NCBI GenBank assembly: GCA_050742535.1
Contig: JBOGIQ010000086.1
Span: forward strand, 1-19,017
Length of the DNA stretch: 19,017 nt
Direction: 5' to 3'
Origin: Gp6-AA40 sp050742535
Lineage (GTDB): Bacteria > Acidobacteriota > Vicinamibacteria > Vicinamibacterales > UBA2999
In this document: positions 1 through 7,087 of the stretch, in pieces
Position numbering within the stretch: the first letter of the stretch is position 1
Layout of the letters: every line of letters begins with the position of its first letter
The notes under the pieces: generated by a model
The model's input: only the letters and a program-made list of their open reading frames with translations
Database searches by the model: none
Told to the model about the DNA's origin: nothing
Translations under genes and position numbers: made by a program

Positions 1-422
1 GCCCTGAAGTGTTGCCGTTTCCACTGGTAGATCGGCGTGCGACCTGGCTTGCCCTTCGCGTCCTCGACGACGAGCACGCCGTTGCGCTTGTAGCTGAAGT
101 CCGCGACGTAGGTGCCGAGGAAGATCGGAAGTCCGCCGGCGACGGGATAGGTGAGTGGGAACCCTGGCTGGAACGCGAGGGCAGTGATCAGACCGGCCTT
201 CTGTTCAAGCACCAGCTCCTTCATGCGCTGAGCCTCAAACAGCGAGCCGCAGCGCAGGCCGGTGATCTTCAACTTCTTCGCGACGGCGAGCTCGTAGATG
301 GTCCCGTCGAGGGTCAGGATGCACGGCTTCGCCGTCCATCGCGTCTTCGCCGGCGCCGCGCCAGGTGTCACGGTGCGCGACGCGGGATCGAAGTTCTCCC
401 ACCCTCGGTAGCCTTTGCTCAT
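1..422 (-). CDS. DUF1064-family phage protein, 3' end cut off by window edge
   Basis: The first 140 codons are visible and the gene continues beyond base 1. The start ATG overlaps the stop of the upstream gene (ATGA). Motifs match the DUF1064 family of phage early proteins: a SLFEAQR helix near residues 60-66, a QPGFPL strand near 85-90, YVADF near 105-109, and VVEDAKG near 118-124. The D108 and E120-D-A-K123 spacing is what a PD-(D/E)XK nuclease-like core would show, and I infer a nuclease fold on that basis. The family has no settled function. Its position at the end of the recombination block, after RecT and the initiator-like gene, fits a DNA-processing role. The family call is fairly secure; the activity is not. 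Confidence 0.8.
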   Translation of the reverse strand, partial: MSKGYRGWENFDPASRTVTPGAAPAKTRWTAKPCILTLDGTIYELAVAKKLKITGLRCGSLFEAQRMKELVLEQKAGLITALAFQPGFPLTYPVAGGLPIFLGTYVADFSYKRNGVLVVEDAKGKPGRTPIYQWKRQHFR

Positions 423-691
423 GACGTGGACTCGGGCGCTTCGTCGGGGGCTGGTGTCTTTTTCTTCAGGACGTCGAGCTCCCGCAAGGTGGCCTGCACG
501 ACACCACGCATCTGCTTCGCGCAGTGGGCGATTGTCTCGAAGCGCTCGTTGAAAATCAGGCCGCTGCGCATTTCGTTCAGCATACGGCCCTGAATCTCGT
601 GAAACGCGCGAAGCGTGTTGACGGCAGCTTCAAGAATTTCCGTCTCTCGTTGTTCTTGCGGGCTTGGGATTTTCTTCTGGCGCGGCGCCAT
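419..691 (-). CDS. Small helical phage protein, unknown function
   Basis: 90 residues, starting at an ATG that overlaps the upstream stop as TGATG. The sequence is charged and mostly helical: EQRETEILEAAVNTLRAF near residues 13-30 and an ERFETIAHCAKQMRGVV stretch near 49-65, with a Lys-rich segment and acidic tail (KKKTPAPDEAPE). One Cys, no membrane segment. I do not recognise a family. It is coupled by overlap to its neighbours on both sides (ATGA with DUF1064), so it is co-translated with them. Confidence 0.8.
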   Translation of the reverse strand: MAPRQKKIPSPQEQRETEILEAAVNTLRAFHEIQGRMLNEMRSGLIFNERFETIAHCAKQMRGVVQATLRELDVLKKKTPAPDEAPESTS

Positions 692-978
692 CAGCGGCTC
701 CTCTCGCGCTTCATCTTCGCGACTTCGTTCTGGTGCTCGAGCATTGCCTTTGCCTGCGATGCCGATTGGTACTCGCGCCTGACGTGTCCCTTGCTCCAGG
801 TCGAGTAACGCTCGTGTTGCCGCGCCGCATCCGCTGCGGTCCACTCGTACGGCCAGGTGATGAACGGCGTCGCGCCCGGTGCTTGGCGGACACCGTGCGG
901 CAGTTCGTGGCCGGGGTCGAGGTTGCAGACGTGCGTCGGCCCGCCGCACTCGCTCACCTTCACCGCCCCGCAGATCAC
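691..978 (-). CDS. Small Cys/His-containing phage protein, unknown function
   Basis: 95 residues. I chose a GTG start that overlaps the upstream stop (GTGA). It has a good GGGGAG Shine-Dalgarno seven bases upstream, and the longer open frame upstream looks non-coding. The N-terminal part has the pattern C3, C11, C18 and H24/H31 (ICGAVKVSECGGPTHVCNLDPGHELPHGV, split here as residues 2-30), which could be a small metal site. The C-terminal 40 residues are charged and helical (ASQAKAMLEHQNEVAKMKRE). This is a Cys-His 'HVCNLDPGHELPH'-like motif of the kind seen in small phage proteins; no function is known to me. Confidence 0.8.
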   Translation of the reverse strand: MICGAVKVSECGGPTHVCNLDPGHELPHGVRQAPGATPFITWPYEWTAADAARQHERYSTWSKGHVRREYQSASQAKAMLEHQNEVAKMKRERSR

Positions 979-1511
979 TCTTCGACTCCCCAGACTTCGG
1001 TTTGCCGTCGCAGCCACGACGTATCGGCGCCGTCTTTCGTGAAGCTCGGATCCTTCCATCGCAGGCGATCGTTCGGTTGCCAGGTCAGACGACCGTTGCG
1101 GAGTTGGATCGCGTGCATCGACTTCGACTGCGCGGGGAACTTCGAGAATCCGTTATTGCCCCACTCAAGCGTGAAGAGATAACTGCCTAAGAGACTGCCG
1201 ACGCGCACGGTGATATCGGAGAGGTACTTGTGCTCCAACAGCTGCGCCGTGCCGCCGAAACAATCCCAGGCCTGCGCGTCCTTCAGCTTCCATTTTGACG
1301 GGTCGTCGCGAAACGTCCACGCATGCGACGGGAGTTCGCGGTACTGGGCGCCGTTCTCGAGCAGTACGGTCAAGCCGATCGCGCGGTTGCGCGGGACAGT
1401 GATCCCGAACCAGATCGCCGGTTCGACGCCCTGTCTCAGATGCTTCGTGAGATAGCACTTCTCGACGTAGCCATAGACGTGAAACGGAAGATCGACGGCG
1501 AGTGTCGTCAG
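975..1511 (-). CDS. Hypothetical phage protein with probable CTG start
   Basis: About 178 residues of coherent protein (HVYGYVEKCYLTKHL near 12-26, WTFRDDPSKWKLKDAQAWDCFGG near 71-93, SYLFTLEWGNNGFSKFP near 111-127). No ATG, GTG or TTG lies near the natural beginning. A CTG codon overlaps the upstream stop as CTGA and has GAGGAGG just upstream. That matches the NTGA overlaps used across this operon, so I propose CTG initiation or translational reinitiation. The open frame extends further upstream, but there it reads as shadow sequence. No family recognised. It is rich in aromatic residues with no signal peptide, so probably cytoplasmic. Confidence 0.75.
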   Translation of the reverse strand: MTTLAVDLPFHVYGYVEKCYLTKHLRQGVEPAIWFGITVPRNRAIGLTVLLENGAQYRELPSHAWTFRDDPSKWKLKDAQAWDCFGGTAQLLEHKYLSDITVRVGSLLGSYLFTLEWGNNGFSKFPAQSKSMHAIQLRNGRLTWQPNDRLRWKDPSFTKDGADTSWLRRQTEVWGVEE

Positions 1512-1804
1512 AGGTCCTCCTCGCCACGGTAGGCCTCGGTGTTGGTCGCCATCTCGAGCTCGGGCTGCTGTAGTTGCTCGGACTGATGGGACTGTGCGAA
1601 GACGAACATCCGTTGGAACGCGCGCATCTCCAGTTGCTTCGGCTTTCCGATCTCGGTGCCGGCGATGTAGTGGTAGTGCACGCGCGTCTCGTTCGTCAGC
1701 TGCACGACGTCGGTGATCGTCACCCGGCCGGCAGGCCAGCCCACCGTTCGATAGGCGCCCTTGACCCACAGGTCGCCGACGCCCGGTGTCGGTGGCTTCT
1801 TCAT
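1508..1804 (-). CDS. Small hypothetical phage protein
   Basis: 98 residues; the ATG overlaps the stop of the initiator-like gene (ATGA). The N-terminal half looks like a small beta fold (GDLWVKGAYRTVGWPAGRVTITDVV near 10-34, then VHYHYIAG near 42-49), followed by MRAFQRMFVFAQ and a Gln/Glu-rich tail. The strand-rich start with a conserved-looking W and G pattern resembles small phage proteins that sit next to replication genes, but I cannot name a family. It carries a strong GAGGAGG near its end, which serves the next gene. Confidence 0.75.
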   Translation of the reverse strand: MKKPPTPGVGDLWVKGAYRTVGWPAGRVTITDVVQLTNETRVHYHYIAGTEIGKPKQLEMRAFQRMFVFAQSHQSEQLQQPELEMATNTEAYRGEEDL

Positions 1805-2634
1805 CGCGTGAGGCTCGGGAGTCGCAGGTTCTCGCGCGCGATGCGGTCGCGCGATCGAAGTCTGGCCTGCTCGAAAGCCTCGGCCGCCATCCTCCCGCGG
1901 TACTTCTTCAACTCGTGTTCGACCTCCCGGTCGACGTCGGCGCCGATCTCCACGAGCACCGCGTCGAGCAGCTGCCGGTCGATGACCTCTAACGGGACGT
2001 CCCCCTGTTCGAGCTTCATGACTGCGGCGTCAATGGCCATGCCGATCGCCCCGTTCAACTTCAGTTTCTTCAGCCGCTCGATCGCGCGCTGGCAGAACAG
2101 ATCGATCTCGGGCGGCTGGAGGGGCTCGGCCTTGCGCCGCGGACGAATGAGGCTCGCGATCGGCGGCGCCGGGTCGTCCCACTCGCGCCGGTTCACCCAT
2201 CGTTCGGCGTCGTACTGGAGATTGAGATCGGTGAGGTAGCGATCGAACCAGTGCCCGAGCCACGGGTTACGCGGCAGCTGCCGGTACCACTTCCGCGCGT
2301 TCGCGCAGACGTAGTCCTTTGGCAGCAGCGGCGTCGAGTACTGCCAGGCAGCCGCTTCGCGGACCCACACCCATTCTGTCGCCGGGTCCCAGAACGCGAA
2401 CTGCTGTTCGGCGAGCCGCGTGACCGCCTCGAGGAATGTCGCCGGGTCGCACTCGAGATGCCGGAGGATGGTGTCGTGCTCGATGTAAAACACGCCGTAG
2501 TTGTCGGCGGCGAGCGCCGCGGGCGACGTCATGAAGTACCAGGCGAGCAGCTTCGGGTACGGGCCGTGGCCCATCAAGCGCTTGCCAGTGGCGCCGGTCC
2601 AAAAGGATCCGAAGGCCTTCGCGAATGTTTTCAT
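1801..2634 (-). CDS. Putative phage replication initiator / replisome-organiser-like protein
   Basis: 277 residues; the ATG overlaps the upstream stop. Residues 28-100 (KLLAWYFMTSPAALAADNYG, FYIEHDTILRHLECDPATF, LAEQQFAFWDPATEWVWV) have the shape of the winged-helix N-terminal domain of phage replication proteins: 'LL.WYL.TSP....G.Y' followed by a helix-turn-helix and a short wing of the 'F.W.....WV' type. The C-terminal 130 residues are highly charged and helical (IERLKKLKLNGAIGMAID, EHELKKYRGRMAAEAFEQAR) and could bind a helicase or loader. In the cell it would bind an origin and recruit the replisome. Its place directly downstream of RecT fits this. The role is inferred from shape and context, not from a specific signature. 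Confidence 0.6.
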   Translation of the reverse strand: MKTFAKAFGSFWTGATGKRLMGHGPYPKLLAWYFMTSPAALAADNYGVFYIEHDTILRHLECDPATFLEAVTRLAEQQFAFWDPATEWVWVREAAAWQYSTPLLPKDYVCANARKWYRQLPRNPWLGHWFDRYLTDLNLQYDAERWVNRREWDDPAPPIASLIRPRRKAEPLQPPEIDLFCQRAIERLKKLKLNGAIGMAIDAAVMKLEQGDVPLEVIDRQLLDAVLVEIGADVDREVEHELKKYRGRMAAEAFEQARLRSRDRIARENLRLPSLTR

Positions 2635-2930
2635 CGACGACGTCGGGATTCGAGGGGCCAATCGAGCGCGATCGCGACGTCGACGACGTCGGAGCACTGC
2701 ACCCGCCGGCGAGTGGGGTATAGCATCACCGCGTAGTTCTTGACTACGCGAAGAGGAGGCGCAGCTCCCGGCCATTTCGGGGCTTGGCGCTCCCACACGA
2801 AATATCCGTCCGTGATCGCGTCCGGAAACGTCCCACCGTTCGCGCGCATGTAGTCGTCGACGTCGCAGTCGAACCAGTTGCACCCGAACCCGCCGCGGCA
2901 GCGGGCCACCCATCCAGAGATCGCCGGCAT
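2631..2930 (-). CDS. Small hypothetical phage protein
   Basis: 99 residues, with an ATG that overlaps the recT stop (TGATG). The N-terminus contains three Cys in a short stretch (ARCRGGFGCNWFDCDVDDYM near 9-28), possibly a metal site. The middle has YFVWERQAPKWP, and the C-terminus ends in a basic ESRRRR tail. No Shine-Dalgarno stands out, so translation is probably coupled to recT. I do not recognise a family. Its position between recT and the initiator-like gene suggests an accessory role in recombination or replication, which is inference only. Confidence 0.7.
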   Translation of the reverse strand: MPAISGWVARCRGGFGCNWFDCDVDDYMRANGGTFPDAITDGYFVWERQAPKWPGAAPPLRVVKNYAVMLYPTRRRVQCSDVVDVAIALDWPLESRRRR

Positions 2931-3853
2931 CAGACGTCGTCGTCGCCAGGCTCACGTTCAGGGGTTCCGCCGCCGAAGATGTCAGCAGCCGTCAACGGTG
3001 GTGCCGGCGGGCCGGTCGGCGGGGGCGGCTCCTTCTCTTGCAGGGTGCGCTTCAGCGCGTCGAGTTTGTTGCCGCCGGCGGGCTGCTCGATCGAACCGTC
3101 GGTCACTTGCACGTTCGGTGGTAACTCGAAATCCTGGTCCTCGCCGCGGTCGGCCTTGTCGTCGAGATCGAGCGCCCGCGCGAGGATGTCGCTCGACTTG
3201 GGGAGGTACTTCGCGATCTTCCGCAGGACCGTCTTCAACGCCATCGCGTCGTAGTCCGTGACCCACGGGCCGGTGTCCTTCGCACGCGAGCGGGCCCGGT
3301 GCGCGTCGACCTCTGACCGCGGCATGACTTCCATCTGCAGGCCGCCACCACGGAGATGGGCGACGGCGTACACGGCGATCAGCGCGCCGGACGTCTCGCC
3401 ACGGCGCCAGGCCGGAACGTGCGTGATGAACGGGCGCGTGCCGAAGGCGAAATCGAACTCGTCATGGTCGTAGACCGCGCGCGGATGGAGATCGACGGTC
3501 GACTTCGCGCGGTCGATGATGTTGCGGTAGCCCTGATAGCCGACGATGAACGTCGCTTTCAAGATGCCGCCGGCCTTGTTGTCCTTGAACGGGATCAGCC
3601 AGGCCTCCTGCATCGGCCCGCCGAGCGTGAGTCCGAGCTTCAGTGCTTCCATGATGCCGCCGAGGATCGAGGCGTGGGTGCACTGCAGCAGCTTCTCGTC
3701 GTTCGCGATCGAGTTGTAGGCGATGCGCACCAGGCGCATGGGATCGCCGCCGGCTTTCGGTGCTGATTCGAGCAGGACCGTCTTGTTCTGCTGAAACAGG
3801 TAGGTGAGATGTCGCCCGCGTTCCGCGAGCGGAATCAGTTGTTGGACTGCCAC
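2930..3853 (-). CDS. recT: RecT-family single-strand DNA annealing protein
   Basis: 307 residues. It catalyses ATP-independent annealing and strand exchange of single-stranded DNA during phage recombination, normally with a partner exonuclease. RecT hallmarks are visible in order: LGLTLGGPMQEAWLIPF near residues 73-89, then ATFIVGYQGYRNIIDRA near 100-116, the VMPRSEVDAHRARS motif near 177-190, and GPWVTDYDAMALKTVLRKIAKYLP near 195-218. The C-terminus (about 230-307) is acidic and Pro-rich, as is usual for RecT/Red-beta proteins. The start is GTG with GGAGG eight bases upstream. A Cas4-like nuclease gene lies two genes upstream and a YqaJ exonuclease about 3.7 kb upstream; either could be the partner. 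Confident family call. Confidence 0.95.
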   Translation of the reverse strand: MAVQQLIPLAERGRHLTYLFQQNKTVLLESAPKAGGDPMRLVRIAYNSIANDEKLLQCTHASILGGIMEALKLGLTLGGPMQEAWLIPFKDNKAGGILKATFIVGYQGYRNIIDRAKSTVDLHPRAVYDHDEFDFAFGTRPFITHVPAWRRGETSGALIAVYAVAHLRGGGLQMEVMPRSEVDAHRARSRAKDTGPWVTDYDAMALKTVLRKIAKYLPKSSDILARALDLDDKADRGEDQDFELPPNVQVTDGSIEQPAGGNKLDALKRTLQEKEPPPPTGPPAPPLTAADIFGGGTPEREPGDDDV

Positions 3854-4083
3854 AGGCGATGCCTCCAGAACAGATCGCGAAGTTGGCGTTCAGAACGGTG
3901 TTCGACCTCACGCACGCGCGTGATCGCGTCGTCGTACAGCGCGGCGACCTCCAGCGCCAATGCCTCCAGCTGTAGCTGCCCCTGCCCCTTCGCGCGCTGC
4001 GCGGTGCTGATCCACCAGTCGCGCTTCAGCGTGAGGAACAGGGCCATGTTGGTCGGATCGAACTTCGGACTGTTGAATGACAT
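3835..4083 (-). CDS. Small helical phage protein
   Basis: 82 residues, starting at an ATG that overlaps the stop of the Cas4-like nuclease (TGATG) and ending 19 bases inside recT. The N-terminus is MSFNSPKFDPTNMALFLTLKRDW; the rest is one long amphipathic helix region (LQLEALALEVAALYDDAITRVREVEH) ending in a basic, Trp-containing segment. No family recognised. Being sandwiched between nuclease and annealase, it might act as an adaptor for them, but the sequence itself shows no motif for that. Confidence 0.75.
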   Translation of the reverse strand: MSFNSPKFDPTNMALFLTLKRDWWISTAQRAKGQGQLQLEALALEVAALYDDAITRVREVEHRSERQLRDLFWRHRLWQSNN

Positions 4084-4814
4084 CAGAAGGCCTCGCTGCG
4101 CGCGGCCTTGGTCGCTTCGGGCTCGAGGCGCTTCGGGCAGCAGGTCCCCGGGATGTCGCAGAACTCGCACTCGCGCTTGCTCGGCTTCCACTCCGGCGCC
4201 GTGTCGCTGCCGGCGATCTTCAGCAGGTTCGTGACCTTCTTCTCGTTCGCCGGCGTCAGTTCGTTGTCGGCGCTCACCGGGACGATCGTCTCGCCGTAGA
4301 TCACCTGGCCGATCATCTCGACAGGCTCCGCAAACTCGCGGCCGGCGACCTTCGCGTCCGCGTCCAGCTGCTTGGTGTGCACGAGCATGTAGAGGAAGAC
4401 CTGATGGAAGTCGCGATTGTGCTTGTTGCCGGTCTTCACGTCGTCGATCAGGACCTCAGTAAGTAATGGCGCCCGCCGGACCTTCGTGGCGAGGATGTCG
4501 ATACGACCCGCCGCGACGGCGCGCTGCCCTTCCCACTTCAGTTCGTGTTCGACCTTGACCTCATAGCCGGTTGCCGTCAACCGCTCCGCGCGCGTCTTCA
4601 CCATCGCGTTGTGCTTGCGCTCGTACTCGGCCGAGTCGAACGTGGGATCGACGATCTTCTGGTACTTGTGGCGGGCCTTGAACCAGAGCTTCCAGTGGCA
4701 CACGTCGTCGCCGGAGAGGTAGCGCGACAACCACGTGAGCCACACGTAGGCTTTTCCGCCGCGGCGCTTGTAGTGCTCGGTCGGCTGCAGGGCCCACTCG
4801 CCGTCGCCGCTCAT
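4083..4814 (-). CDS. Cas4/RecB-like PD-(D/E)XK nuclease with Fe-S type Cys set
   Basis: 243 residues. The nuclease core reads VEHELKW near 88-94, GRIDILATK near 103-111 (D106), and LIDDVKTG near 122-129 (D125-V-K127), with Q138 and Y142 downstream. This is the order expected of the RecB/Cas4 family. A single Cys lies near the N-terminus (C39) and a C-x2-C-x5-C-C cluster at 216-226 (ECEFCDIPGTCC). That arrangement is typical of the 4Fe-4S cluster in Cas4 and AddB proteins. The likely role is end-processing exonuclease or nuclease in phage recombination with RecT, close downstream. No cas1/cas2 or CRISPR array is in the window, so a CRISPR adaptation role is not supported. Start ATG overlaps the upstream stop. 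Confidence 0.85.
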   Translation of the reverse strand: MSGDGEWALQPTEHYKRRGGKAYVWLTWLSRYLSGDDVCHWKLWFKARHKYQKIVDPTFDSAEYERKHNAMVKTRAERLTATGYEVKVEHELKWEGQRAVAAGRIDILATKVRRAPLLTEVLIDDVKTGNKHNRDFHQVFLYMLVHTKQLDADAKVAGREFAEPVEMIGQVIYGETIVPVSADNELTPANEKKVTNLLKIAGSDTAPEWKPSKRECEFCDIPGTCCPKRLEPEATKAARSEAF

Positions 4815-5062
4815 GATGGCAGCGCCTTTCGGTAGTTCGCCGCGGCCTCGTCAAGCGCGTCGGCTAGTTCGATCGACGGCGGTCCCAGGACCATCACCGA
4901 CAGATCGCCCGTCTTCGGATCGCGCGAGATCACGGCAACCAGATCGCCGTCTTCGAAGATGCGCATGACGTTCTTCCGTACTTCCGTTCCCGGCATCGAG
5001 GAGACTCGCCCGCCGGTGATCAACTTGTCGTCATGGTATGGGTCGAAGGGTCCGCCGCTCAT
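4811..5062 (-). CDS. Small hypothetical phage protein
   Basis: 83 residues, with an ATG that overlaps the upstream stop (ATGA) and its own stop overlapping the nuclease start in the same way. The sequence contains a compact beta-rich middle (RIFEDGDLVAVISRDPKTGDLSVMVLG near 34-60), then a C-terminal helix (SIELADALDEAAANYRKAL). The pattern of two strands with a 'DPKTGDLSVMVLGPP' turn is neat and domain-like, but I do not know its family. It is tightly coupled to the Cas4-like nuclease. Confidence 0.75.
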   Translation of the reverse strand: MSGGPFDPYHDDKLITGGRVSSMPGTEVRKNVMRIFEDGDLVAVISRDPKTGDLSVMVLGPPSIELADALDEAAANYRKALPS

Positions 5063-5517
5063 TGTGGGAACACCACATCGCGTGTGCCCTGTCGGCGCTC
5101 GCGCAATTCGATCAGGAGTCGGCCGGCCTTCTTGAAGTCGAGGCCGACGCCTTCCGTTAGGAGGTGGAACACCGTCATGTCGGAGATCGCGGCCTCCGCG
5201 CAGCCGAAGATGTTCATCGCGACGCGCTGCGCGCTCGGAATGTCCAGTTGCAGCATCACGTTCGCTGTCTCGACCACGATGCCGCCGACGACGTCGTCCT
5301 TCAGCACCGTCGCGTTCTCGATCGCGAAGTTGACGCCCGGCAGGCCGGTCTTGTGGCCGGCGACGCTGTAGCAGGTGACGCCCTTCTCCGGGCCGAGATG
5401 TGGACGGCGCGCGAGCACACCGCCGAGATTCATCGCAAACTTCTTCACGACCTCCACGCTCGCGCCGCTCGTCTCGAGGATAGCGATCGCCTCGTCGTCA
5501 GTGATCAAGTGCTTCAC
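5059..5517 (-). CDS. Hypothetical phage protein, 152 residues
   Basis: I chose a GTG start because AAAGGAG sits eight bases upstream and the 17 codons before it read as non-coding; a longer frame is open. The protein is well ordered: a helical N-terminus (TDDEAIAILETSGASVEVV), then alternating strands (GVTCYSVAGHKTGLPGVNFAI, DDVVGGIVVETANVMLQLDI), and a C-terminal helical part ending in FKKAGRLLIELRERRQ. No membrane segment or Cys cluster. It looks like an alpha/beta domain, but I do not recognise the family or a catalytic motif. Confidence 0.75.
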   Translation of the reverse strand: MKHLITDDEAIAILETSGASVEVVKKFAMNLGGVLARRPHLGPEKGVTCYSVAGHKTGLPGVNFAIENATVLKDDVVGGIVVETANVMLQLDIPSAQRVAMNIFGCAEAAISDMTVFHLLTEGVGLDFKKAGRLLIELRERRQGTRDVVFPQ

Positions 5518-5530
5518 GTTCCGTCTCCTT

Positions 5531-5800
5531 TCAGAGCAGCCCGACGCCGCCTGGACTGCCAGCTCCACGCACGCCGTACCACTGCCGGCGCCCGCCGTCT
5601 CGTTTCACGCTCACGCGATCGCACGATCGCATGAGCACCGGGTACTGCTTCCGCGCCTCGGCGCGCGCCTGCTCCGCGTCGGCCGCGAAGACGTGCCCGA
5701 TGAATCGCCCGCGCGTGAATCCCACGCTGCCGGCGCCGCCCCATCCCATCCGATGCACGAACGCCGCGTAGCGTCCGCTAAGCGCCCGACGACGCCTCAT
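5531..5800 (-). CDS. Small basic phage protein
   Basis: 89 residues. The ATG lies 22 bases inside the upstream gene, and no clear Shine-Dalgarno is seen, so the start is uncertain. The N-terminus is basic (MRRRRALSGRYAAFVHR), followed by a Gly-rich part (GWGGAGSVGFTRGRFIGHVF), a helix (AADAEQARAEARKQYPVL) and another basic, Gly-rich tail. The composition suggests nucleic acid binding, but there is no recognisable motif. A 13-base gap separates it from the GTG start of the next gene; this gap carries that gene's Shine-Dalgarno. Confidence 0.6.
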   Translation of the reverse strand: MRRRRALSGRYAAFVHRMGWGGAGSVGFTRGRFIGHVFAADAEQARAEARKQYPVLMRSCDRVSVKRDGGRRQWYGVRGAGSPGGVGLL

Positions 5801-6131
5801 GGTCCGCGACGTCGGCGTCGAGCCAGTCGCCCGCGCCCGGTGCAATCATGTTCAATCGCTCCCGCGCCTGCGCGAGCTTGTTCAGGATCATCCGGTGGTG
5901 CGTCAGGCGCAGCGCGTAGCCTTCGAGGACGTCGCAGAGCAGTTGATCGAGCGCGACGACGTCGGCCATGATGCAGGCGCCGCACTCGCTCCCCTGCGGC
6001 CCCTGCGCGTTGTGCATCCGCCAGCCCTGGTGCGTCGCGCACCGATGCGCGAGACAGTCGGAGGCCCGCGGCAATGCCAGTACGCCCGGTGGCGCGACGT
6101 GCGCCATCAGGCGCGTCGGTTCCTTCGTCAT
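5778..6131 (-). CDS. Cys/His-rich small phage protein, possible metal binding
   Basis: 117 residues, ATG overlapping the upstream stop. Cys and His cluster at C26, H29, C31, H34, H40, C50 and C53 (DCLAHRCATHQ and SECGAC), a plausible zinc site. The C-terminal half is a helical region (LDQLLCDVLEGYALRLTHHRMILNKLAQARERL) ending in an acidic tail. The protein therefore looks like a small zinc module joined to a helical pair. No family recognised. It belongs to a series of Cys-rich small proteins in this operon. Confidence 0.75.
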   Translation of the reverse strand: MTKEPTRLMAHVAPPGVLALPRASDCLAHRCATHQGWRMHNAQGPQGSECGACIMADVVALDQLLCDVLEGYALRLTHHRMILNKLAQARERLNMIAPGAGDWLDADVADHEASSGA

Positions 6132-6379
6132 CGCTTCTTCTTCTTTGGCGTTGGCGTCGCGCGTTCCTCGACGACGTGAAGCCCCGACGTCACCACGGAC
6201 GAGGCCTGCACGTAGCGCGGGATCCCGCCGGCGCGGATCCCGCCTGGACGTTCGGCGCGCACATATGCGATATGTGTCGTGCCGTGGCACTCCATCACGA
6301 CGTCGGGAATACCGTCCGACGTCGCGACGTGAATGCTGCCGACGTAGTCGCCGGTCTTGTTGAAGCAGGTCAGTTCCAT
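6128..6379 (-). CDS. Small hypothetical phage protein with Lys-rich tail
   Basis: 83 residues. Two starts are possible: ATG at 6379 (overlap TGATG, GAGGA four bases upstream) and a GTG one codon earlier. I prefer ATG for spacing. The N-terminus is strand-rich (ELTCFNKTGDYVGSIHVATSDGIPDVVMECHG), and the C-terminus is strongly basic (TPTPKKKKR), which could contact nucleic acid. No family recognised. Stop overlaps the next start (ATGA). Confidence 0.7.
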   Translation of the reverse strand: MELTCFNKTGDYVGSIHVATSDGIPDVVMECHGTTHIAYVRAERPGGIRAGGIPRYVQASSVVTSGLHVVEERATPTPKKKKR

Positions 6380-6663
6380 CACATCCTCTGCTTGTCATCG
6401 AGCGCACGCGCCGGCCAGGCCTGCACGCGCGACGAGAGCCGCGTGAGCGCGTTGAGATGGCGCTGCTGCTCGGCCGGCTGCAAGTCCGCCGGCGCCGAGC
6501 CCATCGCGTTCTCGAACAACGTGACGAACGTCAGCTCGATCGCGATCAGGCCTTCGTCGGGCCGCAGCTGCCGCGCGGCCGCGGCATCCTGGAGGACCTC
6601 CATGATGCGATCCTGCACGGCGATGATCAGATCGCTACGTGGTGGAGGCAGCGGATGCGGCAT
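6379..6663 (-). CDS. Small helical phage protein
   Basis: 94 residues. ATG at 6663 has GAGGAGG nine bases upstream, which lies inside the end of the HNH gene; a TTG two codons earlier is a poorer choice. It is nearly all helix (IIAVQDRIMEVLQDAAAARQL, EGLIAIELTFVTLFENAMG, AEQQRHLNALTRLSSRV). It overlaps the upstream HNH gene by 29 bases, more than most neighbours here. This would fit later insertion of the HNH gene, but that is inference. No family recognised. Confidence 0.7.
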   Translation of the reverse strand: MPHPLPPPRSDLIIAVQDRIMEVLQDAAAARQLRPDEGLIAIELTFVTLFENAMGSAPADLQPAEQQRHLNALTRLSSRVQAWPARALDDKQRM

Positions 6664-7087
6664 TGCCAAGCGCCTCCTCGATAGACCACCCTCTCTTCAG
6701 TCGGCGAGAGATTGCCGAGCCGCCAAGCCCGAGTTCGCGGCCCCAGGCTGAAAGAGACTGTGTGCGGCCGCGGAACGTCAACAGGCGCGTCGAAGTCAGA
6801 TGCTGTGACTGTTCGCGGCGCGTCGCCCAGACGCAGTTGTCGGGCTCGTAGTGCCCATTGCGGTCCTTCCTGTCAATCGTGTGCGCCGCTGAGGGCTTCG
6901 GTCCCATGTCCTCAAGGAAGGCTTCGAACGAGTTCTGCCAGCGTTCACAAACTCGGATACCGCGCCCGCCGTAGACGTCGTAGTTCGCAACCTTCGGGTT
7001 CCCGCACCGATCGCGCATGGCGCGCCACGAGCGGTACTCCGGCGTCTCGCGACCGTTGATCCTCGCGGCGTGGCCGTGACTACGCAT
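6635..7087 (-). CDS. HNH homing-type endonuclease-like protein
   Basis: 150 residues. It has the layout of a family of phage HNH-like proteins: an N-terminal YRSWRAMRDRCGNPKVANYD stretch (18-37), YGGRGIRVCERW (39-50), then the active-site region HTIDRKDRNGHYEPDNCVWAT (69-89) with H69, D72, N84 and W87. It ends with a LTFRGRTQSLSAWGRELGL helix-turn-helix tail (103-122) and KRGWSIEEAL (131-140), a NUMOD-like DNA-contact module. Such genes are usually selfish homing nucleases that cut an empty allele. The start has GAGG six bases upstream. Confident in the family, not in activity. Confidence 0.85.
   Translation of the reverse strand: MRSHGHAARINGRETPEYRSWRAMRDRCGNPKVANYDVYGGRGIRVCERWQNSFEAFLEDMGPKPSAAHTIDRKDRNGHYEPDNCVWATRREQSQHLTSTRLLTFRGRTQSLSAWGRELGLGGSAISRRLKRGWSIEEALGNAASAASTT

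Noticed and set aside
4725..4745. Second CACGTG-centred site (ACCACGTGAGC) as another parS
   Set aside because: Only the core matches; flanks do not, and it lies inside a gene.
4083..4814. Cas4-like gene as part of a CRISPR-Cas system
   Set aside because: No cas1, cas2 or repeat-spacer array is present in the window; phage recombination context explains it.
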